Source: Ligilactobacillus ubinensis (GTDB lineage Bacteria; Bacillota; Bacilli; Lactobacillales; Lactobacillaceae). From it: 64,000 nt of DNA. The stretch lies in the NCBI RefSeq assembly GCF_024160875.1, contig NZ_JAIULA010000007.1, positions 41,805-105,804 of the forward strand, given 5' to 3'. The notes beneath the pieces were generated by a model. That model was not told the DNA's origin. It did not search any database and was given only the letters and a program-made list of their open reading frames with translations. The translations under genes were made by a program, and so were the position numbers. Shown here one piece after another: positions 33,562-44,164 of this stretch; positions within the stretch are counted from its first letter, which is position 1; every line of letters begins with the position of its first letter.

Positions 33562-34890
33562 TTAAGCATTTTGCATTTCAGCTTGTTTAATGGCAACACG
33601 TTCAGCAATTTTAATGAATGGCATATAAAAGACAGTACATACAGCTAGAATAATAATTTGAACTAAAACAACTTTCCAATCACCTTGGCTCGCTAGTAAA
33701 CCACTTATAATCGGAGGAGTGGTCCAGGGAATATAGACGCTTAGTGGTTGAACAAAGCCGATTGCAGTTGCAAAATAGCCAATTAATGCACCAATAACTG
33801 GGCTCAAAACAAATGGAATAATCATAGGAATGTTAAAAACAATTGGAAATCCGAAGATTATTGGTTCATTGATTTCAAAAATACCAGGCACTAAAGCAAG
33901 TTTAACAACATCTTTGTGGGGTCTATATTTTCCAATGATCATTACTGCAATTATTAGTGAAATGGTTAAACCAGTACCACCCATTTGAGCATAGCAAGTT
34001 TGAAAATCTGAGTTAATAATATGTGTTGGTGCTTTACCAGCGGCAACTTGAGCCATATTTTCATTCATGTTGACAAGAGTTAATGGGTCTAGTAAGGTAC
34101 CATTGATTACGGTTTGATGAATACCTAAGGTAAATAGAAAATTGCCAGTTGAATAAATTAATAGATATCCAGGTAAAGAAGTATTAACTTTACGCAATGG
34201 TTCTTGTACTAGTGTAGAGATTAAAGAAACTAAATCCGTATTAAAAGCAGCAAGAAGAGCTGCAATTATTGCAAAAAGACTAATTGTTATCAATGATGGA
34301 ATCAAAACAGTAAAGCTTCTACCAACGGCTGGAGGAACTTGATCACCTAAATTTATGTTAAAAGCTTTGATTTTTGAAAGCTTCATGTAAATTTCAGTTG
34401 CTAAAAGGCCGACAATAATACCTGCAAACATGCCTTTTGTACCAATTTGGCTATAAAGAGCGGCTCCGGTTATTTCGACGGTTTTTGTTGAATTATTGGG
34501 TACGATATCAACATTAATAGCTAGCATAACAAATAAAGTTGCTAATGAAATTGCAGCTGCTGAAATAGGATTTTCAAAGTTTTTATTTTTAGCTAAGAAG
34601 TAGGCAATCATAGGAGCGATTAAAACACTAGCAACATTTAAAGTCCCGTTGGTAATAGCAGTGCCCCAAACTTGAACCTTTGTAAGTGTAGACCCATGGA
34701 ACAACCATGTAAAAATAACATTATTAAATAAAACAGCCATACCTGCAAGAATGAACATAGGCATTATTGTTGCAAAAGCATCTCGCAAAGAACGCAAATG
34801 AACTTGATTGCCTATTTTTACAGAAATTTCGGTGAATTTATCTAAGAATTTTTGTAGTTTTGGATGAGATTGTGTATTAGTTCCGTCCAT
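33562..34890 (-). CDS. PTS cellobiose/lactose-family EIIC permease
   Basis: A 442-residue channel component. HLRSLRDAFATIMPMFILAGMAVLFNN, TEIYMKLSK, PAVGRSFTVLIPSLITISLFAI, GTGLTISLIIAVMI and PGIFEINEPIIFGFPIVFNIPMIIPF are CelB/LicC signatures. It has no EIIA or EIIB domain and none is encoded nearby, so those parts must come from elsewhere in the genome. It follows the phospho-beta-glucosidase gene by 24 bases. Beta-glucosides such as cellobiose are the likely substrates. Confidence 0.93.
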   Translation of the reverse strand: MDGTNTQSHPKLQKFLDKFTEISVKIGNQVHLRSLRDAFATIMPMFILAGMAVLFNNVIFTWLFHGSTLTKVQVWGTAITNGTLNVASVLIAPMIAYFLAKNKNFENPISAAAISLATLFVMLAINVDIVPNNSTKTVEITGAALYSQIGTKGMFAGIIVGLLATEIYMKLSKIKAFNINLGDQVPPAVGRSFTVLIPSLITISLFAIIAALLAAFNTDLVSLISTLVQEPLRKVNTSLPGYLLIYSTGNFLFTLGIHQTVINGTLLDPLTLVNMNENMAQVAAGKAPTHIINSDFQTCYAQMGGTGLTISLIIAVMIIGKYRPHKDVVKLALVPGIFEINEPIIFGFPIVFNIPMIIPFVLSPVIGALIGYFATAIGFVQPLSVYIPWTTPPIISGLLASQGDWKVVLVQIIILAVCTVFYMPFIKIAERVAIKQAEMQNA

Positions 34891-34914
34891 AAAAAAACAA
34901 CTCCTTTCATTATA

Positions 34915-36279
34915 TCAGCGTAGCTTTTCTCCATTAGATAAAATTACCTGTTTAAGCCAGTGATAGCTTTTTTTAGGTACACGTTGCATATCTTTTAAAT
35001 CTTGATTATCACGATTAACATAAACAACACCATAGCGTTTTTCCATATCACCTTGAGAACTCAATATATCAATTAAGCCCCAACCAAGATAACCAATGAC
35101 ATCAACTGCATCTATTGAAATAGCAGCTTGCATGGCTTTAATATGTTCACGATGGTATTCAATACGATAATCGTCTTGAATTTCATTAGTTCCATCCCAT
35201 TTTTCACGAACTCCTATGCCATTTTCAATTGGAAAAACTGGTAGATGATAACGTTCATACATTTTAGTAAGCACATCGCGAAAACCTAAAGGATCGATTT
35301 GCCAGTGCCATTCAGTTTCTTTAAGATATGGATTTTTTATGGCACCATAATCTAGATAATAATTAGGAGCAATATCAGTAGTAATTTTTTCTGAAGAAAG
35401 TACAGTTGAGGAATAGTAGCTAAAACTTAAAAAATCACTGGACATTTTAGAAATCTCAGCTAACTCATTTTGGGTCATTTCGACATCAATGTTATGTGCT
35501 TTGATGTACCCTAGTACAGTTGAAGAGTAGTGACCATTTGCAAATGCTTCTAGTAAATTTTGATTTATAAACTCATCCCATTGATGTGATAAAAAAGAAT
35601 CTTTTGGATTTGATGTTGCAGGGTAAACTTGACTATATGCAAGCATGCCACCTATTTTACTGGAAGTAGTTGCATGTAAATAATTGCTGAGGGTTGCATG
35701 GCAATACATAACATTGTGTGTTATTTGATATAGTTCATGAATATCATGTTTACCGTTTAGAGAACCAGCAATTCTAAAAGCAGTACTTGGCTGTGAGTAT
35801 AAATTTTGTTCATTAAATGTAATCCAATAATGTACTTTATCAGCATAACGATCAATAACAGCTTTACCGTAGCGGATAAAAGCATCAGCTACTTGTTTGT
35901 TTGAAAAGCCATTATATTTTTGTGCCAGCTTTAAAGGCATATCAAAGTGATACAAACAAATCATTGGTTCAATATTTCTTTCAAGTAAAGCTGCAATTAA
36001 TTTATCGTAATATTGAAACCCTAATTCATTAAAGTTGCCATCACCATCTGTAACTAAACGAGACCAAGATATTTGAAAACGATACATATTCATACCCAGA
36101 TCTTGCATATAGTCCAGGTCTTCAATAAAATTATGATAATTGTCATTGGCAAAATGCCAATCACTATGGGTACTATCGCCTTTGCGAATATCATAAACAG
36201 AGAGTGATTTTCCATCTTCGTTCCAACCGCCTTCGGTTTGCATACTTGAAGTTGAGTTTCCCCAATAGAATTTTGACAT
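34915..36279 (-). CDS. 6-phospho-beta-glucosidase, GH1
   Basis: A 454-residue GH1 enzyme that hydrolyses phosphorylated beta-glucosides after PTS uptake. The acid/base is Glu157 (TFNEQN) and the nucleophile Glu352 (PIENGIG). FYWGNSTSSMQTEGGWNEDGKS replaces the usual F-x-W-G-x-A-T-A-x-x-Q-x-E-G opening with the same layout. It is operonic with EIIC and divergent from a GntR regulator; a long palindrome lies between them. Phospho-beta-galactosidase activity is less likely but not excluded. Confidence 0.93.
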   Translation of the reverse strand: MSKFYWGNSTSSMQTEGGWNEDGKSLSVYDIRKGDSTHSDWHFANDNYHNFIEDLDYMQDLGMNMYRFQISWSRLVTDGDGNFNELGFQYYDKLIAALLERNIEPMICLYHFDMPLKLAQKYNGFSNKQVADAFIRYGKAVIDRYADKVHYWITFNEQNLYSQPSTAFRIAGSLNGKHDIHELYQITHNVMYCHATLSNYLHATTSSKIGGMLAYSQVYPATSNPKDSFLSHQWDEFINQNLLEAFANGHYSSTVLGYIKAHNIDVEMTQNELAEISKMSSDFLSFSYYSSTVLSSEKITTDIAPNYYLDYGAIKNPYLKETEWHWQIDPLGFRDVLTKMYERYHLPVFPIENGIGVREKWDGTNEIQDDYRIEYHREHIKAMQAAISIDAVDVIGYLGWGLIDILSSQGDMEKRYGVVYVNRDNQDLKDMQRVPKKSYHWLKQVILSNGEKLR

Positions 36280-36373
36280 AAGTAAACACCTTTCATTTCA
36301 TTTTTAAATTGTTTGCTATAGCTTACAAGTAAATAGTAGGTTAATTGAATTGATGTGTAAATACTGCTATACT

Positions 36374-36401
36374 TGTAAGTAAAGTAAGCGCTTTACTTAC
36401 A
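36374..36401. promoter_or_regulatory. Long palindromic operator between the GH1 operon and gntR
   Basis: TGTAAGTAAAG (36374-36384) and CTTTACTTACA (36391-36401) are perfect 11-base inverted repeats around TAAGCG. Symmetry suits a dimeric GntR protein such as the one encoded next to it. The inner TAAGCGCTTTA also resembles a cre site, so CcpA may compete at the same place. Confidence 0.65.
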
Positions 36402-36428
36402 GAAGCAGAGAAAGGTCAGGGCTTTTTA

Positions 36429-37136
36429 GTGAAGGAAACGAAATATATATCAATAGCAGCAAAAATTGAGTCTGAAATAATCTTAGGTGCATACCATGAT
36501 AAATTACCAAGCTTTGAAGAGTTGGCACAAAGATATGGAACAAGTAAAGTTACAATTAGTAAAGTGATTCAATTACTAGAATTTAAAGGAATGGTTCATG
36601 CAGTTAAAGGACATGGAACTTTTGTTGAAAAGAATACCAACTATTTAAGTGTTGATGCACATGAACATAAAGGCATGTCAAGTTGGCTCGGGAAAACAGG
36701 AGAGTTAAAAAGCAAAATTATTTCTTTTGATATCCGAGAACCAATAAAAGAGGAGTGTGAAGCATTAAGAATTGGTGTTCAAGAATATGTGTATGATATA
36801 ATTCGACAAAGAGTATTTAATAATGAACCCTTAAAATTGGAATACACAATTATGCCGGTAGTAGTTATTCCGGGGATAACAACAGATGTTTTAGAAAAGT
36901 CTATTTATAGTTATATAAAAACAGATTTACAACTCGAAATAGGTAAAGCAAATCGAATTTTTAGGGCTGATCAATCTGATGCGTATGATATAAAATATCT
37001 GGATTGTCAAGAAAATGATCCAATCTTCGAAGTGGATCAGGTTTGTTTTTTAGCAGATGGTCGCCCATTTGAATACTCACAAACACGCAATCGATATGAT
37101 AAAGGTGCATTAGTATTAATGGAAGCTGAAAATTAA
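36429..37136 (+). CDS. GntR/HutC-family regulator with UTRA domain
   Basis: A 235-residue repressor. The N-terminal winged helix (KIESEIILGAYHDKLPSFEELAQRYGTSKVTISKVIQLLEFKGMVHAVKGHGTFV) is followed by a UTRA effector domain (about 85-230). Relatives control PTS beta-glucoside or trehalose genes and sense the phosphosugar. It is divergent from the EIIC-GH1 operon, with an operator-like palindrome between. Start GTG 36429 has AGGG 7 bases ahead. Confidence 0.9.
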   Translation: MKETKYISIAAKIESEIILGAYHDKLPSFEELAQRYGTSKVTISKVIQLLEFKGMVHAVKGHGTFVEKNTNYLSVDAHEHKGMSSWLGKTGELKSKIISFDIREPIKEECEALRIGVQEYVYDIIRQRVFNNEPLKLEYTIMPVVVIPGITTDVLEKSIYSYIKTDLQLEIGKANRIFRADQSDAYDIKYLDCQENDPIFEVDQVCFLADGRPFEYSQTRNRYDKGALVLMEAEN

Positions 37137-37272
37137 AAAATATTTTATTATTTTTTAATTTTATAGAAGTGTTGATATAACAATAATATTTAAAAATAGT
37201 AATTTTATGATATGTGATTCTGTACTATGTAAGCATTGATATAATAGTATTTATTTAAAATAGTGAAAAAGG

Positions 37273-37301
37273 TTGACAAAACATGTAACACTCGCTATTA
37301 T
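37273..37301 (+). promoter_or_regulatory. Promoter of the trp operon
   Basis: TTGACA (37273-37278), a 17-base spacer and TATTAT (37296-37301). It lies about 30 bases before stem I of the T-box. Confidence 0.8.
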
Positions 37302-37307
37302 TAAAAA

Positions 37308-37619
37308 CAATAAAATATTCGTCCAATAAACCAACGAGGTGGAGATCAAGGTTATCGTGCACGCACAGAGAATTGCAGATGATGAGAATGCAATCGAACG
37401 CAGTTAGCTAAATGGACCACCGAGGGCTCTTTTGAAAAGTAATGAGTATGAAGAGACGTGCAGACATACGTCAGTTGTCGGGGGGATGATGGTCCCTCGC
37501 TAAGCAGGAGTATTTTGTATCTAAAAGTTATTGTGGATCAGTGGATACAAGTGTACTCAAATAAGGTGGCACCGCGGTAAAATCCGTCCTTAACAACTCA
37601 GTTTAGGGCGGATTTTTTG
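37308..37619 (+). ncRNA. Tryptophan T-box leader
   Basis: The antiterminator core GGTGGCACCGCGG (37565-37577) is the T-box hallmark. Stem I closes with GGTGG (37338-37342) and CCACC; the specifier loop shows TGG (37413-37415), the Trp codon, followed by A. The terminator AATCCGTCCT/AGGGCGGATT (37581-37614) ends in TTTTTT. Uncharged tRNA-Trp would open the terminator and let the trp operon be read. The downstream genes confirm the specificity. Confidence 0.95.
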
Positions 37620-37647
37620 TGTATTTTAATAAAGCGAGGTCGGTAGT

Positions 37648-39138
37648 ATGGTTGATGTTTTTACAAAAAATGAATTATTACAGCAAGCAAATGAGTTTCC
37701 GGCAGTTGTTGTTGCTATAAGATTTAAGGTAGCAAGTTTTGATGCTCTTAAACTAATAACAGAGTTAAATAAAAAAGAAGAGCATTGCTTTTTATTGACG
37801 GGGTCACCCAAAGATACTAAAAGCAAATACACCTTTATAGGCAAAGCAGATGATGGAGTAATTCGTTGTCGGAATGGATTATTAACGCAAAATAGCAAGG
37901 TTATAGAAAAACAACCTCAATTTTTTTTAGAGTCACTACTAGCAAAATCAAAAACAAAAAGAAGTTCTGACTTACCACCCTTTACAGGTGGGCTAATGGG
38001 ATATCTTGCATATGATTATGCTAAATATCCTAATAAGACATTGAATCCTCATGGAAGTGATCCATTAGAACTGGATGATTTTAGCTTGTTATATGTAAAA
38101 AATGTTGTTGCATATGATCATGCTAGACAAGAAGTGACACTAACACAAATTGTTGATAGTGATGAATTAGTTAATAAATTAGTTGAAGTTTACAAGCAGT
38201 TAGTGAGACAGCAAGCAGAAATAGTGGAAATGTTAGAGAAATCAATTAACGAAGATATTAGTTTTAAGATAACAGAGCCGTTTAAGTTACAATTTTCATT
38301 AGCTGAATTTACTGAGCAAGTAGAGAAAACACGGGCATATATTAAAGCAGGAGATATTTTTCAATTAATTTTATCTAATCCACAAAAAGCTAAAATGACA
38401 GGCAGTTTATTAGGAGCAGCTGCTGAATTATTTAAGACAAGTCCAGCACCATATCAATTTTATTTTCATGATGAGCAGTTTGAAGCATTAGGAGCTTCGC
38501 CTGAAACATTAGTAACACGAACTGGAAATAAACTTTTCACTTATCCGCTAGCTGGCACACGAAGACGAGGAAAAAATGAATGTGAAGATCAAAAATTTGC
38601 AAATGAATTACAAACAGATTCAAAAGAACAAGCAGAACATAACATGTTGGTCGATTTAGGTAGAAATGATTTAGGGCAAATAAGTCGTTTTGGTACTGTT
38701 AAAGTAACTAAATTAAGAAAATTACTGAAGTTTTCAAATGTGATGCATTTAGGTTCTACGATTGAAAGTGAAAGTGCAGATGGTGTTAGTGCAATTGATG
38801 TTGTAAATGCATTAATGCCTGCAGGTACACTTTCTGGAGCGCCTAAAGTACGAGCGATGCAAATTATTGATGAATTAGAGAATAATAAACGTGGTTTGTA
38901 TGGAGGTTGTTTAGGATATTTTGATTTTAATGGGGATTTAGATATGTGTATAGGAATCAGGCTTGCATATCGCAAAAAACAAGCATTAGTTATTCATTCT
39001 GGAGCAGGCATTGTTGCAGATAGCATTTCGAACCAAGAATATCAGGAATTTAATAATAAAGTTCGTGCAGTAAAAGAAGCGTTATTAAATAGTTCAGAAA
39101 AAAGGCAGGTGGTAAGCAATGCTTTTAATAATAGATAA
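37648..39138 (+). CDS. trpE: Anthranilate synthase component I
   Basis: A 496-residue enzyme that turns chorismate and glutamine-derived ammonia into anthranilate, with TrpG. The chorismate-binding C-terminal half is complete: GDIFQLILSNPQ, ALGASPETLVTR, PLAGTRRRGKNECED, HNMLVDLGRNDLGQI, LPAGTLSGAPKVRAMQIIDELE-type motif (here LMPAGTLSGAPKV) and GGCLGYFDFNGDLDMCIGIRL. The tryptophan-feedback motif LLES of most TrpE proteins appears as LLTG. First gene of the trp operon; overlaps trpG by 20 bases. Confidence 0.96.
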   Translation: MVDVFTKNELLQQANEFPAVVVAIRFKVASFDALKLITELNKKEEHCFLLTGSPKDTKSKYTFIGKADDGVIRCRNGLLTQNSKVIEKQPQFFLESLLAKSKTKRSSDLPPFTGGLMGYLAYDYAKYPNKTLNPHGSDPLELDDFSLLYVKNVVAYDHARQEVTLTQIVDSDELVNKLVEVYKQLVRQQAEIVEMLEKSINEDISFKITEPFKLQFSLAEFTEQVEKTRAYIKAGDIFQLILSNPQKAKMTGSLLGAAAELFKTSPAPYQFYFHDEQFEALGASPETLVTRTGNKLFTYPLAGTRRRGKNECEDQKFANELQTDSKEQAEHNMLVDLGRNDLGQISRFGTVKVTKLRKLLKFSNVMHLGSTIESESADGVSAIDVVNALMPAGTLSGAPKVRAMQIIDELENNKRGLYGGCLGYFDFNGDLDMCIGIRLAYRKKQALVIHSGAGIVADSISNQEYQEFNNKVRAVKEALLNSSEKRQVVSNAFNNR

Positions 39139-39715
39139 TTATGACAGCTTTACGTATAACCTATATCAACTATTAGGTGAATTAACTACTCAAAAAATTA
39201 AAGTTATCAAAAATGACGAAACAACAGTAGCTCAAATTTTAAAATTAAAGCCTAGTGGTATTGTGTTATCACCAGGGCCAGGAGAACCTAAAAATGCTGG
39301 AATTACAGAAGATGTGGTGCGTTATTTAAGTGGAAAACAACCAATCTTAGGGGTGTGTTTAGGACATCAAGCAATTTGTGAGGTATATGGCGCAAAAATA
39401 ACGGCTGCTAAAAAGCTAATGCACGGGAAAACATCATCTATAAAACTTACAGCTAAAAGTAAACTTTTTAGCAAATGCCCTATTAGTTTTCAAGCTGCAC
39501 GTTATCATTCACTTGCAGCAATTGGATTGAAAAATACGACATTAACTTTAGTAGCAGATACGGAAGACAATGAGATTATGGCAGTTAGTGATGAGAGAAA
39601 ACAAGTTTTTGGGGTACAGTTTCATCCAGAGTCAATCATGACTGATAGTAAAGTTGCACGGCAAATATTACAGAATTTTATTGAAATGACAAGAAAAGTG
39701 GAGGTAGCAAAATAA
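39119..39715 (+). CDS. trpG: Anthranilate synthase component II, glutamine amidotransferase
   Basis: A 198-residue class I amidotransferase. [31 protein letters not shown], the nucleophile Cys in [13 protein letters not shown], and [12 protein letters not shown] with catalytic His and Glu are all present. It supplies ammonia to TrpE. The gene sits in the trp operon, so TrpG is preferred over PabA, though it could serve both. The stop shares one base with the trpD start. Confidence 0.96.
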   Translation: MLLIIDNYDSFTYNLYQLLGELTTQKIKVIKNDETTVAQILKLKPSGIVLSPGPGEPKNAGITEDVVRYLSGKQPILGVCLGHQAICEVYGAKITAAKKLMHGKTSSIKLTAKSKLFSKCPISFQAARYHSLAAIGLKNTTLTLVADTEDNEIMAVSDERKQVFGVQFHPESIMTDSKVARQILQNFIEMTRKVEVAK

Positions 39716-40734
39716 TGATAGAAACAGCAATTAAAGAAGTCGCACAAAAAGAAGATTTAACTTTCGAACAAGCAAGGAATGTTATTAATGAAATAATGAG
39801 CGGGCAAACTAGTGCAGTTCAAATTGCAAGTTTACTAACTGCATTAAGTGTCAAAAAAGAAACAATTCCTGAAATTGCAGGAGCGGCACAAGCAATGCGC
39901 GATAAGGCATTAACCATTTCACCTAGTGGAGATGTGCTAGAGATTGTTGGAACAGGAGGAGATCATTCGAATTCTTTTAATGTTTCAACTACTACAGCGT
40001 TAGTTGTAGCCGCTGCGGGAATACCTGTAGCTAAGCACGGTAACCGGGCGGCTTCTAGTAGAAGCGGCGCTGCAGATGTATTGGAGGCGTTAGGTGTAAA
40101 AATTGATTTAGAACCAGAACAAAACGAAAGATTATTGGCTGAATTAAATATTTGTTTCTTATTTGCACAAAAATATCATCAAGCAATGAAATATGTAGCT
40201 CCAGTACGCAAAGAATTGGGGATTAGAACAATTTTTAATATTTTAGGTCCATTAGCTAATCCGGCAGGAGCTAATTTACAGCTGTTAGGTGTGTACAGTC
40301 CAGAACTTGTAGAACCGTTAGCGCGAGTGTTACAACAATTAGGCTTGAAACGAGCATTAGTAGTTAATGGAGCAGATGGATTAGATGAAGTAACATTAAC
40401 TGGCGAAACAAAAGTATGTGAATTATGTAATGATGAAATTAAACTGTACAGCATAAAACCAGAAGATTTTGGATTTGAACGTTGTAATAAAAGTGATTTA
40501 GTTGGCGGAACAGCAAAACAAAATGCTGAAATTACACGTTCAATCTTAGCTGGTCAAAAAGGACCAAAATTAGATACGGTACTATTAAACGCAGGTTGTG
40601 CAATTCATCTTGCAAAGCCTGAGTTAACTATCGAACAAGGAATTGAATTAGCGCGGGAAACTATTTTAAACCAAAAAGCAATAGCCAAATTAGAACAGTT
40701 TATTGCCGCTAGTCAAGCAGAGGTTGCAAGATGA
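39715..40734 (+). CDS. trpD: Anthranilate phosphoribosyltransferase
   Basis: A 339-residue enzyme joining anthranilate and [26 protein letters not shown] is the glycine-rich PRPP loop, and [21 protein letters not shown] and [14 protein letters not shown] are conserved. It overlaps trpC by 4 bases (ATGA). Confidence 0.97.
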   Translation: MIETAIKEVAQKEDLTFEQARNVINEIMSGQTSAVQIASLLTALSVKKETIPEIAGAAQAMRDKALTISPSGDVLEIVGTGGDHSNSFNVSTTTALVVAAAGIPVAKHGNRAASSRSGAADVLEALGVKIDLEPEQNERLLAELNICFLFAQKYHQAMKYVAPVRKELGIRTIFNILGPLANPAGANLQLLGVYSPELVEPLARVLQQLGLKRALVVNGADGLDEVTLTGETKVCELCNDEIKLYSIKPEDFGFERCNKSDLVGGTAKQNAEITRSILAGQKGPKLDTVLLNAGCAIHLAKPELTIEQGIELARETILNQKAIAKLEQFIAASQAEVAR

Positions 40735-41528
40735 TTTTAGATGATTTAGTTATAGCAACTAAGAAAAGAGTAGAAAGACAACGCCAATTAACTTCATTGT
40801 CAGACTTAAAAAAAAGGGTGCAACATGATGTGACTAGGCCAGGTGATGAATTTATGACTGCATTAGGCAAACCTGGGCTGAGCGTAATAGCAGAAATTAA
40901 GAAAGCATCACCATCGAAGGGGCAAATTACTAATTCGTTTGATTATCTGGATATTGCAAAAAAGTATGCTGAAGCAAGAGTTGATGCAATTTCTGTTTTA
41001 ACTGAACCAGAGTATTTTAAAGGCAGTCTGGACTATCTAACAAAAATTGCAGCACAAGTGAAAATACCATTATTAAGAAAAGATTTTACGATTTCAGAAT
41101 ACATGATATATCAAGCAAAAGCTGCACGTGCAAGTGCGATTTTACTGATTGTAGCTATTTTGACACAGCAGCAATTAGAAGAATATCTTAAATTAGCTGA
41201 CGAACTTGGACTTGCAGCGATTGTTGAAACACATGATGAAAAAGAGGTAAAGCAAGCTTTACAAGCTGGTGCCCAGATAATTGGAGTAAATAATCGTAAT
41301 TTAAAAGATTTTAGTGTTGATTTAAACAATTCTTTGCAGTTACGCAAGTTAGTTCCTGAAAATATTGTTTTTGTTGCAGAAAGTGGTATTAAAACAGCAC
41401 AGGATCTAAAGATTTTGACAAATGCTAATGTTGATGCGGTTTTAATAGGTGAAACACTGATGCGGGCAACTGATAAAAAAGCCTGCTTAACTAATTTATT
41501 AGGCGAGGTAAAAGAAGATGAAAGTTAA
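40731..41528 (+). CDS. trpC: Indole-3-glycerol phosphate synthase
   Basis: A 265-residue TIM barrel. [15 protein letters not shown] (catalytic Lys), [46 protein letters not shown] and [13 protein letters not shown] are standard. It is separate from trpF, unlike in enteric bacteria. Overlaps trpF by 11 bases. Confidence 0.97.
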   Translation: MILDDLVIATKKRVERQRQLTSLSDLKKRVQHDVTRPGDEFMTALGKPGLSVIAEIKKASPSKGQITNSFDYLDIAKKYAEARVDAISVLTEPEYFKGSLDYLTKIAAQVKIPLLRKDFTISEYMIYQAKAARASAILLIVAILTQQQLEEYLKLADELGLAAIVETHDEKEVKQALQAGAQIIGVNNRNLKDFSVDLNNSLQLRKLVPENIVFVAESGIKTAQDLKILTNANVDAVLIGETLMRATDKKACLTNLLGEVKEDES

Positions 41529-42096
41529 GTTGTGTGGTTTGACGCGTAATGTAGATATTCAAGCAGCTAATAAAATTTTACCTGAATATATAGGCTTTGT
41601 TTTTGCTAAAAATAGTAAAAGAAAATTAACTTTTGAGCAAGCAAAACAATTACGAAAGCAACTATTACCGCAAATAAAGTCTGTTGGAGTCTTTGTAGAA
41701 CCAAGATTTGAAGAAATTAAGTTACTAGCAGATGCTCAAATTATTTCTTGTGTGCAATTGCATGGTGATATAGATTCTACTTTGATTGAAAAGATACAAG
41801 GACAAGGACTTTATGTAATTCAAGCATTAAAAGAAGAATATCGTGAAACGATAGCTGATGCAATTTTACTTGATGCAAGTGAAGGAGCGGGTATATTTAC
41901 AAAATGGAAAAATATACCTGTTAAAAGAAACAAGCCGCTATTTTTAGCAGGGGGATTAACTGTAAAAAATATAGAGCACGCTATAAGGGATACAAATCCT
42001 GATGTAATAGATGTTTCCAGTGGAATTGAGACAAATGGCTTAAAAGACGCTGATAAGATGGCACAAATAACGCAATTAGTGCATAAATTTAATTAA
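41518..42096 (+). CDS. trpF: Phosphoribosylanthranilate isomerase
   Basis: A 192-residue TIM barrel. The opening [17 protein letters not shown] holds the catalytic Cys; [32 protein letters not shown] and IDVSSGIET follow, with the catalytic Asp in the last. Slightly shorter than average (about 200). Lies between trpC and trpB. Confidence 0.95.
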   Translation: MKVKLCGLTRNVDIQAANKILPEYIGFVFAKNSKRKLTFEQAKQLRKQLLPQIKSVGVFVEPRFEEIKLLADAQIISCVQLHGDIDSTLIEKIQGQGLYVIQALKEEYRETIADAILLDASEGAGIFTKWKNIPVKRNKPLFLAGGLTVKNIEHAIRDTNPDVIDVSSGIETNGLKDADKMAQITQLVHKFN

Positions 42097-42111
42097 AAGA
42101 AGGTATTTTAA

Positions 42112-43308
42112 ATGACAACAAGAGTAAAGAATGGACGCTATGGTCAATATGGTGGGCAATACGTTCCAGAAACCTTAATGACAGAAATTAAACGTATGGA
42201 TGATGCTTTTAGAGAATATAAAGACGATCCAGAATTTAAAAGAGAACTAACGGATTTATTGAACAATTATGCTAATAGGCCATCAATGTTGTACTATGCT
42301 AAACGTATGAGTGAAGACTTAGGGGGTGCTCAGATTTATTTGAAAAGAGAAGATTTAAATCATACAGGAGCACATAAAATAAACAATGTAATTGGACAAG
42401 CATTATTAGCTAAAAGAATGGGAAAGACACGGTTAATTGCAGAAACTGGAGCTGGACAGCATGGTGTAGCAACTGCTACAATCGCAGCATTGTTTGGCAT
42501 GGAATGTGAAATTTTTATGGGAAAAGAGGACACTGAACGTCAAAAACTAAATGTTTACCGAATGGAACTTTTGGGAGCTAAAGTCCACGCTGTAACTGCC
42601 GGTTCAATGGTTTTAAAAGATGCAATTACAGCAGCGATGCAAGAGTGGACTCGGCGAGTTGCAGATACATTTTATGTAATGGGATCAGCGACTGGGCCAG
42701 CACCTTATCCTGAAATGGTGCATCACTTTCAAAGTGTAATTAGTCAAGAAGCACGTAAACAGATTATAAAAGAGACAGGAAAACTACCTGATGCGGTTGT
42801 TGCTTGTGTCGGTGGTGGAAGTAATGCCATTGGATCATTTGCTGCTTTTTTGGATGATAAAAGTGTTCAATTAATAGGTGCGGAAGCGGCTGGTAAGGGT
42901 GTGAATACGAATCAAACAGCAGCTACTATTGCTAAAGGCTCAGATGGTATTTTTCATGGGATGAAGTCAATTTTTCTTCAAGATAAAAATGGTCAAATAG
43001 ATAGTGTTTATTCAATTTCAGCTGGTCTTGATTATCCAGGGATAGGCCCTGAACATGCAAAACTTGCTGTCAGCAAACGAGCACAATATGTTGATATTAC
43101 AGATGATGAAGCTGTAGCAGCCTTTGAATATATTGCTAAAACAGAAGGAATTGTAGCAGCAATTGAAAGTAGTCATGCTATTGCTTATGTTCAAAAAATT
43201 GCACCAGCTATGCAAAAAAATCAGATTATTATCTGCACGTTATCCGGACGTGGAGATAAAGATGTTGCTGCAATTGCAAAGTATAGGGGGATAAAGATTG
43301 ATGAATAA
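42112..43308 (+). CDS. trpB: Tryptophan synthase beta subunit
   Basis: A 398-residue PLP enzyme. [13 protein letters not shown] opens it, the PLP lysine is in [11 protein letters not shown], and [24 protein letters not shown] and TLSGRGDKD complete the site. It joins indole and serine to tryptophan with TrpA. Overlaps trpA by 8 bases. Confidence 0.97.
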   Translation: MTTRVKNGRYGQYGGQYVPETLMTEIKRMDDAFREYKDDPEFKRELTDLLNNYANRPSMLYYAKRMSEDLGGAQIYLKREDLNHTGAHKINNVIGQALLAKRMGKTRLIAETGAGQHGVATATIAALFGMECEIFMGKEDTERQKLNVYRMELLGAKVHAVTAGSMVLKDAITAAMQEWTRRVADTFYVMGSATGPAPYPEMVHHFQSVISQEARKQIIKETGKLPDAVVACVGGGSNAIGSFAAFLDDKSVQLIGAEAAGKGVNTNQTAATIAKGSDGIFHGMKSIFLQDKNGQIDSVYSISAGLDYPGIGPEHAKLAVSKRAQYVDITDDEAVAAFEYIAKTEGIVAAIESSHAIAYVQKIAPAMQKNQIIICTLSGRGDKDVAAIAKYRGIKIDE

Positions 43309-44077
43309 ATTAAGTCAGGTTTTTCAAAACAAAAAAGCTTTTATCGGTTTTGTGGTTGCAGGTGATCCTAACTTTGAAGCGACTGTGGATAATGTGATTG
43401 CTTTAGCTGAGGGTGGGGCAGATATTGTTGAAATTGGCTTACCATTTTCAGACCCAGTAGCTGATGGACCAGTAATACAAGAGGCAGATTTAAGAGCTTT
43501 TGCTGCTGGAATGAATACGGATAAAGTTTTTGAGCTTGTCAAAAAGATTAGAGAAAAAACGCAAGTACCATTAGTCTTTTTGACGTATCTTAACTTAGTT
43601 TTTAAGTATGGATATCAAAATTTTTGTGCAAAATGTCAAGCGTTAGAGGTCAGTGGTTTAATTATTCCTGATATGCCATATGAAGAAAAAGGTGAACTTG
43701 AGCCAATTGCTAAAGAAAATGAAGTGGCGCTAATTCCGTTAGTTGCGCCAACTTCTGGAGACAGAGTTGAAAAAATAGCTCGTGATGCACAGGGATTTAT
43801 ATATGTGGTATCTTCTTTAGGAATAACGGGAACAAGAAATACGTTTGCAAAAGAATTAGAAGATGTGCTTAAGCAGATTAAAAAGGTTACTAATACACCG
43901 ACGGCTATTGGTTTTGGTGTACATACACCTAAACAAGCTAAAGAATTAGGTAAGTTAGCTGATGGTGTGATTGTTGGAAGTGAAATTGTTAAAATAATTA
44001 AAGATAATCAACCAGATGCAACTAAGGCAATAAAAGAATATACATCTGAAATGAAAAAGGCATTGCAAAGTATTTAA
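43301..44077 (+). CDS. trpA: Tryptophan synthase alpha subunit
   Basis: A 258-residue TIM barrel that splits indole-3-glycerol phosphate. The catalytic Glu is in [20 protein letters not shown], with the second acid in the same segment; [10 protein letters not shown] and [14 protein letters not shown] are conserved. Start ATG 43301 was preferred over the TTG just before it. Last gene of the operon, followed by a strong terminator. Confidence 0.96.
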   Translation: MNKLSQVFQNKKAFIGFVVAGDPNFEATVDNVIALAEGGADIVEIGLPFSDPVADGPVIQEADLRAFAAGMNTDKVFELVKKIREKTQVPLVFLTYLNLVFKYGYQNFCAKCQALEVSGLIIPDMPYEEKGELEPIAKENEVALIPLVAPTSGDRVEKIARDAQGFIYVVSSLGITGTRNTFAKELEDVLKQIKKVTNTPTAIGFGVHTPKQAKELGKLADGVIVGSEIVKIIKDNQPDATKAIKEYTSEMKKALQSI

Positions 44078-44100
44078 GTAAAAATGTTACAGGTAAAAAT

Positions 44101-44152
44101 AAAAGACGGGCTAAAATCAGTTTCAATTAACTGTTTTAGCCTGTCTTTTTGT
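44101..44152 (+). terminator. Terminator of the trp operon
   Basis: AAAAGACGGGCTAAAATCAG (44101-44120) pairs with the region 44131-44150 and ends in TTTTT. It can also serve the convergent phosphoesterase gene. Confidence 0.88.
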
Positions 44153-44164
44153 AATTAGCGATAA

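Noticed and set aside
38589..38975. Open frame on the minus strand (128 codons) inside trpE
   Set aside because: Antisense to a conserved catalytic region; no ribosome site.
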